Assembly: GCF_033949425.1 (NCBI RefSeq)
Contig: NZ_JAXAVX010000013.1
Coordinates: 1-64,000, forward strand
Reading direction: 5' to 3'
Source: Patulibacter brassicae
Lineage (GTDB): Bacteria; Actinomycetota; Thermoleophilia; Solirubrobacterales; Solirubrobacteraceae
Length of the DNA stretch: 64,000 nt
The notes below the pieces were generated by a model. The model had not been told where the DNA came from. It made no database searches and saw nothing but the letters and a program-made list of their open reading frames with translations. Positions 1-9,184 of this stretch are shown piece by piece. Positions within the stretch are counted from its first letter, which is position 1, and the number at the start of each line of letters is the position of its first letter. Position numbers and translations under genes: made by a program.

Positions 1-1
1 G

Positions 2-235
2 AAGTTCCAGTCGCCGCAGGACTACCTGTTCTCCGGCATCAAGACGATCGCGATGGCGACGTTCGTGGTGCTCGTGGGCTGCTACTACGGCTACCGGGTG
101 CGGGGCGGCCCGGTCGAGGTCGGCACCGCGACCGCGCGGGCGATGATCGTGAACCTCATCGGGATCCACGTCATCGGCATCATCGGCTCGCAGCTGTTCT
201 GGGGCGGCGTCCCGCGACTCCCGATCGGCGGCTGA
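2..235 (+). CDS. MlaE/YrbE-type ABC transporter permease, C-terminal end (partial)
   Basis: This is the last 77 codons of a gene that begins upstream of the window. Hydrophobic segments run around TIAMATFVVLVGCYYGYRVR and VNLIGIHVIGIIGSQLFWGG. A GGPVEVG motif in the loop and a PRLPIGG terminus are typical of YrbE proteins, the inner-membrane permeases of MCE transporters. Six mce genes follow on the same strand, so it is most likely the second permease (YrbE B type) of the operon. Only the C-terminus can be judged. Confidence 0.85.
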   Translation, partial: KFQSPQDYLFSGIKTIAMATFVVLVGCYYGYRVRGGPVEVGTATARAMIVNLIGIHVIGIIGSQLFWGGVPRLPIGG

Positions 236-310
236 GGCGTGCTCGTGCTGCGCATCGTCTCCCAGGTCGATCTGGTCCCCGCCCGCCCGCGACTCCCGAT
301 CGGCGGCTGA
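211..310 (+). repeat. 25-bp direct repeat of the permease gene end
   Basis: The 25 bases that end the permease gene (211-235) recur identically at 286-310. The offset is 75 bases, so the second copy is in the same frame and would again encode PRLPIGG plus stop. The codons between are open. This suggests a small tandem duplication or gene-conversion scar between the permease gene and mceA. Confidence 0.8.
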
Positions 311-311
311 C

Positions 312-1823
312 GTGGAGCCGATGACGATCGAGGGCCGCCACGCGCGGCGGACCCGCAACGTCCGGACCCTGGCGGTCGCGGGCCTGGCCATCGTGGTGGC
401 GGGGCTCGTGTACCTGCTGGCGTTCTCCGGCGGCAGCGACTACAAGCTCCACGTCCGCTTCCAGAACGCCGGGCAGCTCGTGCAGGGCGGCCTCGTGCAG
501 GTCGGTGGCGTGAAAGTCGGCCAGATCGACCGGATCTCGATCAGCGACGACGGCCAGGCCGACCTCGAGCTCGGGATCACCGACGAGGACTTCGTGCCGC
601 TGAACGAGGGCACCCGAGCGCAGATCCGCGCCGTCGGCCAGGCCACCCTGACCAACCGCTACGTCGCGCTGACCCCGGGCCCCGACAACCGTCCCGCGCT
701 GCGCGACGGCGCGACGCTCGCGGCGACCGACACCCGCGGGATCGTCGACCTCGACGCCATTCTCAGCTCGCTCGACGGCCCGTTCCGCGAGGATCTGCGC
801 GCGCTCATCCAGCGCAGCTCCGAGGTGTTCGCCGGCTCGGGGGCTCCGTCGTTCAACCGGATGCTCGCGAAGATCGATCCGGCGTTCGCCTCGCTCGACG
901 GCCTCCTCGGCGACCTGCGCACCGACCAGGACGCGATCGACCGCCTCGTCCGATCGGGCGCCACCGCCGCCGGTGCGGTCGCCGACCGCCGCGCGAGCCT
1001 CGTGACCGCGGTCGGCCGCACGGAGCGGACCTTCCGCGCCGTCGCCGACCAGCAGCAGGCCCTCTCCGGCGTCCTGCAGCGGGCGCCGGCCGTCCTGCGC
1101 CAGGCCGGCGGCACGTTGCGCCGCGCCGGAAGCACCGCGCAGGCGCTGCGCCCGGCCCTGCGGGCGGTGCCCGAGCCGCAGGCCGACCTCCGCGTGCTGC
1201 TGCGCCGCCTGCCGAAGGTCCTGCGCCGCACCGACCCGGTCGGCGCGCAGCTCGAGCGGATCCTCGGTCCGCTGCGCACGGCGGTCAACGGCCTGCCGCA
1301 GCTCGAGCGGCCGACGGTCGACGGCGCGAAGGCGATCTCGGACGGCCTGGACGAGGCGATGCCGATGCTCGAGGGCCTGCGCTTCTACGGCTCCGACTTC
1401 ATCCTCGGCATCGTCAACGGCCTCGTCTCGATCGGCACCGGCGGCTACCACCAGCACGGTCACTACCTGAAGATCGAGTTCGTCCAGAGCCCGCAGACCC
1501 TGCTCGGCGGCGCGCTCGGCGGCTTGATCCCCGCGCTGGCGAAGATCACCGACGGCGTCATCCCGGGCGTCATCAACCTCGCGACGCACCAGAACCGCCG
1601 CTGCCCGGGCGGCAACGCGCCCCCCGCGCCGGACGGGTCCAACCCGTGGTACCCGAAGGAGGGCATCTGCGACCCGACGACGAGCATGTCGCGGCTCGTC
1701 AACTCGCCGCCCGCGCTCTGCCGCACGTACAGCCGGTGCGACGGTGACGACCGGTCGCTGAAGCCCGACCCGGACGGCCGCAACCCCCAGCGCCCGACCC
1801 CGCCCGCCGGAGCGAGCCGATGA
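312..1823 (+). CDS. mceA: MCE family protein, MceA-like
   Basis: First of six MCE proteins. An N-terminal membrane anchor (about residues 20-41) is followed by an MCE domain (about 44-122) with the conserved VQVGGVKVGQI turn. A long helical stretch then builds the periplasmic tunnel that carries lipids to the permease. A YrbE permease gene ends 76 bases upstream, and the stop overlaps the next start by 4 bases. The start is uncertain: GTG at 312, or ATG at 321 preceded by GGAG at short spacing. The C-terminal tail has four cysteines and is rich in proline. The substrate cannot be read from sequence; mycobacterial relatives import fatty acids or sterols. Confidence 0.9.
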   Translation: MEPMTIEGRHARRTRNVRTLAVAGLAIVVAGLVYLLAFSGGSDYKLHVRFQNAGQLVQGGLVQVGGVKVGQIDRISISDDGQADLELGITDEDFVPLNEGTRAQIRAVGQATLTNRYVALTPGPDNRPALRDGATLAATDTRGIVDLDAILSSLDGPFREDLRALIQRSSEVFAGSGAPSFNRMLAKIDPAFASLDGLLGDLRTDQDAIDRLVRSGATAAGAVADRRASLVTAVGRTERTFRAVADQQQALSGVLQRAPAVLRQAGGTLRRAGSTAQALRPALRAVPEPQADLRVLLRRLPKVLRRTDPVGAQLERILGPLRTAVNGLPQLERPTVDGAKAISDGLDEAMPMLEGLRFYGSDFILGIVNGLVSIGTGGYHQHGHYLKIEFVQSPQTLLGGALGGLIPALAKITDGVIPGVINLATHQNRRCPGGNAPPAPDGSNPWYPKEGICDPTTSMSRLVNSPPALCRTYSRCDGDDRSLKPDPDGRNPQRPTPPAGASR

Positions 1824-3241
1824 GGCGCCTCGTCCTCCCGACCCTGCTCGTCCTGGCGATCGTCGCCCTGGCCCTCGCGCTGCGCAGCGGCGGCGACGCG
1901 AAGCGCTACGAGTTCGACGCCGTCTTCGACACGGCGCGGGGCATGGTGCCGGGGCAGCTCGTGAAGATCGCCGGCGCGCGCGTCGGCCGGGTCGAGGACG
2001 TCACGCTGACGTCCGACCGCAAGGCGTCGTTCCGGCTCTCGATCGAGGAGCGCTTCGGCCCGCTGCGCGCCGACGCCTCCTGCAAGATCCTGCCGGAGGG
2101 GTTCATCTCCGAGAGCTTCGTCCAGTGCGACGCGGGCTCGGCCGGCGAGCCCCCGCTGGGGCGCGTGCCCGGGCACGACCGGCCGACGGTGCCGGTCTCC
2201 CGGACCGAGGTCTCCGTCCAGCTGCAGCAGGTGATCGACACCTTCTCGCTGCCCGTCGACCAGCGCATCCGGGTCATGCTGGGCGAGCTCGGGCTCGCGG
2301 CGTCGGGCACCGGGCGCGACTTCAACGCGGTCCTGCGCCGTGCCAACCCGGCGCTGACGCAGGCCAACCGCGTCCTGGCGCTCATCGATCGCCAGCGCAC
2401 CGCCCTGCGGGACGCGATCGGGCAGACCGACACCGTCCTGGCCGACATGCGCGAGCGCCGCGGCGACGTCCGCCGGTTCGTCGCCGGCGCCGCCGACGTC
2501 ACCTCGACGCTCGCCGCGCATCGCGACGGCACGCGGGCGTCGATCCGCGCGCTGCCGGGGCTCCTGCGGGAGGTCCGCCTGAGCCTCGGATCGATCGACC
2601 GCGTCGGCGACGAGCTGACCCCGACGGCCGCGGCCCTGCGTCGCGCGGTCCCCGAGCTCGTCCGCGTCAACGGGGTGCTGCAGCAGCTGTCGAGGACGGG
2701 CCGGCCGGCGCTCACGTCCCTGGCGCGCGCCGCGAAGGCCACGCGCCCGGCTCTGCCGCCCACGCGGAAGGTCGTCGGCGAGCTGAACCGCTTCTCCCAG
2801 CGCGCGCTCGAGCCGAGCCGGCTCGCCCGCGAGCTGCTCGTGAGCCTCCGCGACACGGGCGGCAACGAGCAGCTGCTGAACATGTTCTACACGCTGTCCA
2901 CGGTGTCCGGGCTCTACGACGAGACGTCGCACATGGTCCCGATCATCCTCAGCGTCGCGGCCCGCTGCATCGCCCAGCCCCAGGCGCGCGCGTGCAACGC
3001 GAACTTCAACTCCAAGGACGGCGTCGGCCTGCCGATCAACGATCCGGAGTGGAAGGGCTCGATCGCCACGTCCGGGACCACCGGTCCCGTGACGCAGGGA
3101 GGCAAGGTCGTGCAGGGCCGCTCGCAGCTGCGCACGACGGCGCCGTCGCTGGACGGTCCGTCGAAGGTCCGCGCCGCCGACCTTCCCGAGGCGACGCGTC
3201 GTGACCTCCTGAAGACCCTCGACCGGATGGCGGGCAAGTGA
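1820..3241 (+). CDS. mceB: MCE family protein, MceB-like
   Basis: It has a short N-terminal membrane anchor (about residues 5-22), an MCE domain (about 29-105) with the KIAGARVGRVEDV turn, and a long helical region to about residue 350. It starts inside mceA (ATGA overlap) and its end overlaps mceC by 4 bases, so it is translationally coupled on both sides. By family it is one of six different subunits that would line the lipid channel of an Mce complex in the cell envelope. Length (473 residues) is usual for actinobacterial Mce proteins. No lipobox is seen. Confidence 0.9.
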   Translation: MRRLVLPTLLVLAIVALALALRSGGDAKRYEFDAVFDTARGMVPGQLVKIAGARVGRVEDVTLTSDRKASFRLSIEERFGPLRADASCKILPEGFISESFVQCDAGSAGEPPLGRVPGHDRPTVPVSRTEVSVQLQQVIDTFSLPVDQRIRVMLGELGLAASGTGRDFNAVLRRANPALTQANRVLALIDRQRTALRDAIGQTDTVLADMRERRGDVRRFVAGAADVTSTLAAHRDGTRASIRALPGLLREVRLSLGSIDRVGDELTPTAAALRRAVPELVRVNGVLQQLSRTGRPALTSLARAAKATRPALPPTRKVVGELNRFSQRALEPSRLARELLVSLRDTGGNEQLLNMFYTLSTVSGLYDETSHMVPIILSVAARCIAQPQARACNANFNSKDGVGLPINDPEWKGSIATSGTTGPVTQGGKVVQGRSQLRTTAPSLDGPSKVRAADLPEATRRDLLKTLDRMAGK

Positions 3242-4701
3242 TGGCGCGCAGGCCCAGCACCGGTCAGCGTCGCCGCGGTCCCGAGCGGCTCTACCCGTGG
3301 ATCGGGACGCTCGCGATCATCGGGCTGCTGTTCGCCGTCTACGTCTCGTACACGGCCAACGACGGCGTCCCGGGCGAGCAGTACCGGGAGTTCTCCGTCG
3401 ACGTCCCGGACGCCAATCGGATCGTGCGCAGCAACCAGGTCCGGATGGCGGGCGTGCGCGTCGGGCAGATCTCGACGATCACGCCGGTGCCCGCGACCGG
3501 CGATCACCCCGCCTACGCCCGCCTCGGCGTGAAGGTCGAGCCGGACGCGCCGCGGGTGCCCGCCGACAGCACCGCGAAGGTCCGGCCCGCGTCGATCCTC
3601 GGCGCGACGTACCTCGACATCGTCCCGGGCCGCGCCGCAGCGACGATCGCCTCCGGCGGCAACCTCCCGCTCGAGCAGACCTCGGACAACACCGAGCTCA
3701 CCGACCTGCTCGACGTCTTCGACGCACCCACGCGCCGCAACCTGCAGCAGTTCGTCACGGCGTTCGCCGGCGGCCTCGCCGGCCGCGGCATCGCGCTCGG
3801 CGACACGATCCGCGAGGCGAACCGGATGCTGCCGGCGCTCAGCGCGATCTCCCGCACGCTCGAGGCCTCCGACGCACGGCTCGGATCGCTCCTCAGCGCC
3901 TACCAGCGCGCGATCGGCGCGTTCGCGGCCGCGGAGCCCGAGCTGGGCACGCTCGTCAGCGACGGCGCGCGGACGTTCGCCGCCCTGAGCCGCAGCCGCG
4001 CGTCGCTGGCCCGGACGGTCGACGCGTTCCCGCGGACCGCTCGCGCGACGACCGCCGCGCTCGGCGCGCTGCGCCCGGCGCTCGACGACCTCGCAGAGAT
4101 CTCGACCGACCTGCGCCCGGCGGCGACCGTGCTGCCCGGCGCCCTGCGGCAGACGAACGCGCTCTTCGGCGACACGATCCCCTGGCTGCGGGTCACGCCG
4201 GCGCTCGCGCGTCGCCTGACGACGACCGCCGGCTCCCTGCGGCGCTTCACGGAGCTGCCGCAGACCGAGGGCTCGCTGCGACGGCTGGGCGACGTGCTCG
4301 ACGCCGCCGGGGTGTTCCTCGAGCGCGTGACGCCGGCCCAGACGGCGTGCAACTACATCACGCTCTTCGGCCAGGGCTGGCACAACGTCTTCGGCACCAT
4401 CGGCGACGGGGCGGGACCGCCGGTCGGCAACGTCGTGCTGTCGCAGCTGGGCACGAGCCCGCTGGAGCTGCTGCAGAACCCGACGGCCCTGCCGAACCTC
4501 CACCAGAACTACACGCCGCACGCGAACGCGCAGGAGTGCGAGTCCGGCAACGAGACGTTCGTCGACGGCCGCCAGCTGCTGACGAACCCGCCCGGCCTGC
4601 AGAGCACGCCGACGTTCCGCACCACCATCGATCCGGCCGTCCGGAAGCGCGCGCAGGACGCGGGTCTCTACGACGAGCCGCCGGCCGGGAGCAGCCGATG
4701 A
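3238..4701 (+). CDS. mceC: MCE family protein, MceC-like
   Basis: A transmembrane anchor lies near residues 20-41. The MCE domain (about 45-125) contains VRMAGVRVGQIS. Just after it comes the segment LLDVFDAPTRRNL, a motif repeated in variant form in the D, E and F proteins (DVLDAPTR, STLDADTR, QAFPESTR). It may mark the junction of the MCE barrel with the helical tunnel. The gene overlaps its neighbours by 4 bases on both sides. A much longer reading frame in another register across this gene and the next is a shadow. Confidence 0.9.
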   Translation: MMARRPSTGQRRRGPERLYPWIGTLAIIGLLFAVYVSYTANDGVPGEQYREFSVDVPDANRIVRSNQVRMAGVRVGQISTITPVPATGDHPAYARLGVKVEPDAPRVPADSTAKVRPASILGATYLDIVPGRAAATIASGGNLPLEQTSDNTELTDLLDVFDAPTRRNLQQFVTAFAGGLAGRGIALGDTIREANRMLPALSAISRTLEASDARLGSLLSAYQRAIGAFAAAEPELGTLVSDGARTFAALSRSRASLARTVDAFPRTARATTAALGALRPALDDLAEISTDLRPAATVLPGALRQTNALFGDTIPWLRVTPALARRLTTTAGSLRRFTELPQTEGSLRRLGDVLDAAGVFLERVTPAQTACNYITLFGQGWHNVFGTIGDGAGPPVGNVVLSQLGTSPLELLQNPTALPNLHQNYTPHANAQECESGNETFVDGRQLLTNPPGLQSTPTFRTTIDPAVRKRAQDAGLYDEPPAGSSR

Positions 4702-6359
4702 GCCCGATGCCCCGCCGTCGCGCGGCCACGCGCGACCACCTGCGGCGCACCGCGCGCCACCGACAGATCGCCGCGGTCGTCGTCGTCCTCGTCATCGCCG
4801 GGACGCTCGTCTACGCGTTCGGTCGCCACTCCCTGTTCGCCGGGGGCACGCAGATCAACGCGGTCTTCACCGACGCGAACAACCTCCGCAAGGGCAACCC
4901 CGTCCGGATCGGCGGCCTCGACATCGGCCGGGTCACCGGCATCGAGCAGGGGCCGGACGGCAACGCGCTCGTCCGGATCCGGCTGAAGCCCGACGCCCCG
5001 ACGCTGCGCAGCGACAGCCGGATGGCGATCAAGCCGCGCCTGGCGTTCGAGGGCAACTTCATGATCCAGGCGACGCTCGGGACCCCGGGCGCGCCGGCGC
5101 TCGGCGCCAACGACACGATCCCGGTCGGACGGACGACCGTCCCGGTCCAGCTCGACGAGGCGCTCGACGTCCTCGACGCGCCGACGCGCGCGTCCGCGAA
5201 GGAGCTCGTGCGGACGCTCGGCGAGGGGCTTGCCCCCGGCGACGACGGCCGGGACTCGGGCGCGGCGGAGCTGCGTCGGGCCACCCGCAAGCTCGACCGC
5301 GCGCTGGCCCCGGCCTCGCGCGTGGTCGCCGCGGCCCGTGGCCGGCGCCCCGGCGACCTGGGACGCAGCATCCGCTCGACGGCGTCGCTCACGGAGACGC
5401 TCGCCGCCGACCCGGCCGCGCTGGCCCGGATCGTCACGAGCTACGACCGCGTGATGGGGATCTTCGCCGACTCCGACGTCGCGCTGGGCCGGACGATCGC
5501 CAACGCCGACGCGATGCTCCGCGCGGCACCGGCGTCGCTCGCCTCGCTCGACCGCGCGCTGCCGCAGGTCGAGGCGCTCGGCGACGCGGCGACCCCGGCG
5601 CTGCGGCTGCTGCCGTCCGTCCTGCCCTCGGCGAACCGCGCGTTCGCGCAGCTCGGCGCGCTGACGCTGCCCGGCGCGCTCCCGGCGCTGCTGCGCGACC
5701 TCGACGACCCGGTCCGTCGCCTGCCGACCGTCGAGCGCCAGCTCGCGTGGGTGACGCCGAAGCTCGCGCCGCTCGGGCAGTGCCTCGAGCAGCGGATCCA
5801 GCCCGTGCTGAACGCGCAGGTGCCGGACGACAAGCTCAGCAGCGGCGACCCTGCCTGGCTCGACGTGCTGCACGCGGCGGCAAACCTCACCGGCACCGCA
5901 CCGGGCTTCGACGGCAACGGTACGACCTTCCGCGCGGGCCTGTCGCAGGGCGAGTTCTCGCTCCAGGGCGTGCTGCCCGGCGTCGGACAGCTCGTGACCT
6001 CGTCGAACAACGCGCTCAGCGGGATGCGGCCGATCTGGCTGGGCAGCGGCGTCCTGCCGCCGAAGCGGCCCGACGTGCCCTGCCTGCAGAACGACCCGGT
6101 GAACCTCCGCTCGGAGAGCAACAAGCCGTTCGCGTCGCTCGCCCGCACGCGGATCGCGCCGGACGTCGCGGCCGATCGCCGCGCCGCGAACACCGCGGGG
6201 CTGGAGCGCCTGCGCTCGACGCTCCGCGGCCTCGTCGGCGGCGAGGCCGCCGACGCCGTCACCCCCCGTCGCGATCGCGACACCGCCCGGGCCGCCGCCA
6301 CGGGCGCGGCGGCGATCGCGCGCCGCCTCCTGCCGACCGCGACCGGGAGCGACCGATGA
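4698..6359 (+). CDS. mceD: MCE family protein, MceD-like
   Basis: The ATG at 4698 overlaps the mceC stop. It is chosen because the protein then begins with a basic stretch, a membrane anchor (about residues 23-43) and an MCE domain (about 50-130, with VRIGGLDIGRVTGI). At 553 residues it is the longest of the six. Its extra length lies in the C-terminal half, which ends in an Arg/Ala-rich tail. The reading frame is open far upstream of 4698, but that part overlaps mceC and has no MCE features. Confidence 0.88.
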   Translation: MSPMPRRRAATRDHLRRTARHRQIAAVVVVLVIAGTLVYAFGRHSLFAGGTQINAVFTDANNLRKGNPVRIGGLDIGRVTGIEQGPDGNALVRIRLKPDAPTLRSDSRMAIKPRLAFEGNFMIQATLGTPGAPALGANDTIPVGRTTVPVQLDEALDVLDAPTRASAKELVRTLGEGLAPGDDGRDSGAAELRRATRKLDRALAPASRVVAAARGRRPGDLGRSIRSTASLTETLAADPAALARIVTSYDRVMGIFADSDVALGRTIANADAMLRAAPASLASLDRALPQVEALGDAATPALRLLPSVLPSANRAFAQLGALTLPGALPALLRDLDDPVRRLPTVERQLAWVTPKLAPLGQCLEQRIQPVLNAQVPDDKLSSGDPAWLDVLHAAANLTGTAPGFDGNGTTFRAGLSQGEFSLQGVLPGVGQLVTSSNNALSGMRPIWLGSGVLPPKRPDVPCLQNDPVNLRSESNKPFASLARTRIAPDVAADRRAANTAGLERLRSTLRGLVGGEAADAVTPRRDRDTARAAATGAAAIARRLLPTATGSDR

Positions 6360-7624
6360 GCCGCTCGCGCAATCCCTGGGTCCTGCTCGGGCCGATCCTC
6401 GTCCTCGTCGTCCTCGGCGTCGTCTCCGCCGGCTACGTGCTCGTGAAGCAGCGCTTCCCGGTGCCGTTCCGCGACGTCTACGAGGTCCGCGCGATCCTCC
6501 CGGCCGCCGACGGCGTCGCGCCGGGCTTCGGGCAGGCCGTGAGCGTCTCGGGCGTGAAGGTCGGGACGATCTCGGAGGCGTCGATCGAGGGCGAGACCGC
6601 CGACGTGACGTTCGAGATCGACCGCACGAAGCTGCCGGCCGTCTACCGCGACGCCCGCGCCGACCTGCGACCGATCACCCCGCTCTCGGACATGCTCGTC
6701 GAGCTCGATCCCGGGCACGCGAAGCGGGGACGGATGGCCGACGACGGCGTCATCCCGCTGTCGCGCACGAGCTCGCCGGTCCCGCTCTCGGATCTGCTCT
6801 CGACGCTCGACGCCGACACCCGCGGCTTCCTCGAGCAGCTGCTGACCGGCCTCGGCCAGGGCACGAAGGACCGCGCTCCGGACTTCCGCGCGCTGCTGCG
6901 CTCGCTCGGCCCGACGGCCGACCAGGTGCGCCGCATCACGACGGCCCTCGACGGGCGCCGGCGCGAGCTGGCGCGGCTCGTCACGAACCTCGCCGACGTC
7001 ACCGACGCGGCTCGCAGCGACGGGCGCCTCGGCGAGGTCGTCGTCACCGGCAACCGCACCCTCGAGGCGATCGCGCAGGAGGAGACGTCGCTGCGACGCT
7101 CGCTCGCCGACCTGCCCAGCACCGTGAGCACCGCCCAGCAGGCGCTGTCCTCCGCGGGGCGGCTCTCCGACGAGCTCGGACCGGCGGCCCGCGAGCTCGT
7201 GCCGCCCGTGCGGGAGCTGCCCACGACGCTGCGCGCGCTGAAGCCCCTCACCGACGACTTCACGACGGCCGTCCGCGGCCAGATCAAGCCGCTCGTCCAC
7301 GAGGCGCAGCCGACCGTCCGCGACCTGCAGCCGACGCTGCGCAACCTCAGCGCGGCGCTGCCCGACGTGTCGCGGATCGTCCAGGCCGCGACGTACCTGA
7401 CGAACGAGCTCGCCTACAACCCGCCGGGCCGCGACGAGGGGATGCTCTACTGGATCGCCTGGGCGTTCCACAACTTCGGCTCGGCGACGAGCACGGCGGA
7501 CGCCCACGGCGCGCTGTTCCGCGCGCTCGTGATGGTCAACTGCCACCAGATGACGACGCTGGTCGACCTCGGCCCGTTGTTCAAGGCCCTCACGGGCTCG
7601 GCCCAGCTCTGCCCGGCGACCTGA
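6356..7624 (+). CDS. mceE: MCE family protein, MceE-like
   Basis: The ATG at 6356 overlaps the mceD stop in the ATGA arrangement. The order is anchor (about residues 8-27), MCE domain (about 38-115, with VSVSGVKVGTISEA), then helical tunnel. In mycobacteria the fifth Mce protein is usually a lipoprotein. Here the N-terminus has no LxxC lipobox, so lipidation is not supported. At 422 residues it is the shortest of the set. The mceF start lies one base after its stop. Confidence 0.88.
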   Translation: MSRSRNPWVLLGPILVLVVLGVVSAGYVLVKQRFPVPFRDVYEVRAILPAADGVAPGFGQAVSVSGVKVGTISEASIEGETADVTFEIDRTKLPAVYRDARADLRPITPLSDMLVELDPGHAKRGRMADDGVIPLSRTSSPVPLSDLLSTLDADTRGFLEQLLTGLGQGTKDRAPDFRALLRSLGPTADQVRRITTALDGRRRELARLVTNLADVTDAARSDGRLGEVVVTGNRTLEAIAQEETSLRRSLADLPSTVSTAQQALSSAGRLSDELGPAARELVPPVRELPTTLRALKPLTDDFTTAVRGQIKPLVHEAQPTVRDLQPTLRNLSAALPDVSRIVQAATYLTNELAYNPPGRDEGMLYWIAWAFHNFGSATSTADAHGALFRALVMVNCHQMTTLVDLGPLFKALTGSAQLCPAT

Positions 7625-7625
7625 G

Positions 7626-9035
7626 ATGCTGACGAGGATCCCCAGCCCGCGGGAGCTGCTGCTCCCGATCGCGTTCGCCCTGATCGCCGCCGTCCTGGCG
7701 ATCGGCGTCTGGCGCGGCTTCGGCGGCGTCGTGCCCTTCCAGCCCCAGGGCTACCGGATCACGGCGGACCTGCCCGAGGCCGACTCCGTCCTGGCGAACT
7801 CCGACGTGCGGATCGCCGGCGTCGACGTCGGTCACGTCGTCTCGGTCGAGAGCCTCGGCCGCCGTGCGCGGGTCGAGCTGGAGATCGACCCGGAGTTCGC
7901 CCCGCTGCGGCGCGACGCGCGGATCGTCGTGCGCTCCAAGACGCTGCTCGGCGAGGGCTACCTCGAGGTGGCCCCGGGCGACCGGAAGGCGGCGCCGATC
8001 GCCGACGGCGGCCGGATCCCCGGGTCCGGGGTCGTGCGCGCGCAGCGCCTCGACGACGTGCTGCAGGCCTTCCCGGAGTCCACGCGCCGCGACATGCGCC
8101 GGATGCTCGCAGGGCTCGCGGGCGCCTTCGACGGTCGCGCCATGGCGCTGAACCAGGCGCTCGGTCGCGCTCCGGGCGTCGTGGGCAACCTCGAGGCCGT
8201 CGCGCGCCGGCTCCAGCGTCAGCAGGAGCCGCTGCGGTCGCTCCTGGGCTCCTCGACCGACGTCTTCGAGGCGCTCGGCAGCCAGGACGCGGCGCTCGTC
8301 GGCGCGATCCGCCAGGGGTCCCGCGTCTTCGCGACGACCGCCGCGCGCGACCGCGACCTCGCGGCCCTCGTCGACGCGCTGCCGCCCTTCCTCGGAGACC
8401 TGCGCGTCGCGTCGGGCCGGCTGCAGGGCGCCAGCGGCGATCTGCGGCGCGCCGTCGCCGCGCTGCGCCCGACGGCGCCGCTCGTCGCCCCGGCGCTCGT
8501 CGCCCTCCGCGACGACACGAAGCGCCTGCAGGCCGGCTTCCGGAAGGTCGCCCCGGCGTTCCGCGACACGACGAAGGCCCTGCCGTCGGTGACCCGGCTG
8601 CTCGACGGCGTCGGGCCGTCGCTGGCGAACGTCCATCTCGCCGCGCGCCAGCTGCTGCCGTTCGTGCAGCTGTCGGCGGCCAGCCGCGACAGCTTCGTGG
8701 CGAACTTCGCGAACGTCGCCGCGACGTTCAACGGCCGCACGGTGGTCCCGGGCGGCAAGCTCGGCCAGTACGCCGGCGGCATGCTCACGGCGTGGAACGA
8801 GATCGTCGGCGGCTGGACGAAGAAGCTGCCGACGAACCGCGCGAACCCGTACCCGCGCCCGGGCGCGACCGACGAGATGGCGCGCGGCGGCCTGCAGGCC
8901 TACGACTGCCGCAACCAGAACAACCCGCTGATCCTGCCGCCGTTCGGGGCCGCCCCGACCTGCAAGACGCAGGGCCCGTGGACGTTCAACGGCAAGAGCG
9001 CGTCCTACCCGCGCCTGACGCTGCCCGACCCGTAG
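7626..9035 (+). CDS. mceF: MCE family protein, MceF-like
   Basis: Last gene of the mce operon. It has an anchor (about residues 12-31), an MCE domain (about 38-118, with VRIAGVDVGHVVSV) and a helical region with repeated LRRAVAAL-type heptads. The C-terminal tail has paired cysteines (YDCRNQNN, PTCKTQG). It starts one base after the mceE stop. The following 149 bases hold no gene but carry a TetR-type operator before the next transcription unit. Confidence 0.9.
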   Translation: MLTRIPSPRELLLPIAFALIAAVLAIGVWRGFGGVVPFQPQGYRITADLPEADSVLANSDVRIAGVDVGHVVSVESLGRRARVELEIDPEFAPLRRDARIVVRSKTLLGEGYLEVAPGDRKAAPIADGGRIPGSGVVRAQRLDDVLQAFPESTRRDMRRMLAGLAGAFDGRAMALNQALGRAPGVVGNLEAVARRLQRQQEPLRSLLGSSTDVFEALGSQDAALVGAIRQGSRVFATTAARDRDLAALVDALPPFLGDLRVASGRLQGASGDLRRAVAALRPTAPLVAPALVALRDDTKRLQAGFRKVAPAFRDTTKALPSVTRLLDGVGPSLANVHLAARQLLPFVQLSAASRDSFVANFANVAATFNGRTVVPGGKLGQYAGGMLTAWNEIVGGWTKKLPTNRANPYPRPGATDEMARGGLQAYDCRNQNNPLILPPFGAAPTCKTQGPWTFNGKSASYPRLTLPDP

Positions 9036-9103
9036 GCCGGCGACGAGTCCGGCGCCGTCGAGCCGGCGGCGCCGCCGTCGAGCGGGACGGCCGGCGCCGT
9101 GTC

Positions 9104-9130
9104 GTTCGACGTTCGAACATGATGTATGGT
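9104..9130 (+). promoter_or_regulatory. TetR-type operator (GTTCG-N5-CGAAC array) with -10 box
   Basis: GTTCG (9104-9108) and CGAAC (9114-9118) are 10 bases apart, followed by GTATG at 9124. The same phased half-sites occur before both TetR genes at 14.7 and 17.35 kb. A -10-like TATGGT (9125-9130) lies inside the array, so binding would block the promoter of the gene at 9185. Confidence 0.6.
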
Positions 9131-9184
9131 GGCGAAGGCCGGACAGCATGTTCGGCCTGCGAGAGCGAAGCGAGGGACGAACGG

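Noticed and set aside
3297..4697. Long open frame in front of mceD that would give a 1020-residue fusion.
   Set aside because: It overlaps mceC in another register, is rich in Arg/Pro/Ala as GC-shadow frames are, and the MCE anchor and domain start only after ATG 4698.
6356..6450. Lipoprotein signal on the MceE-like protein, as in mycobacterial LprK.
   Set aside because: No cysteine follows the N-terminal hydrophobic segment, so a lipobox is absent.
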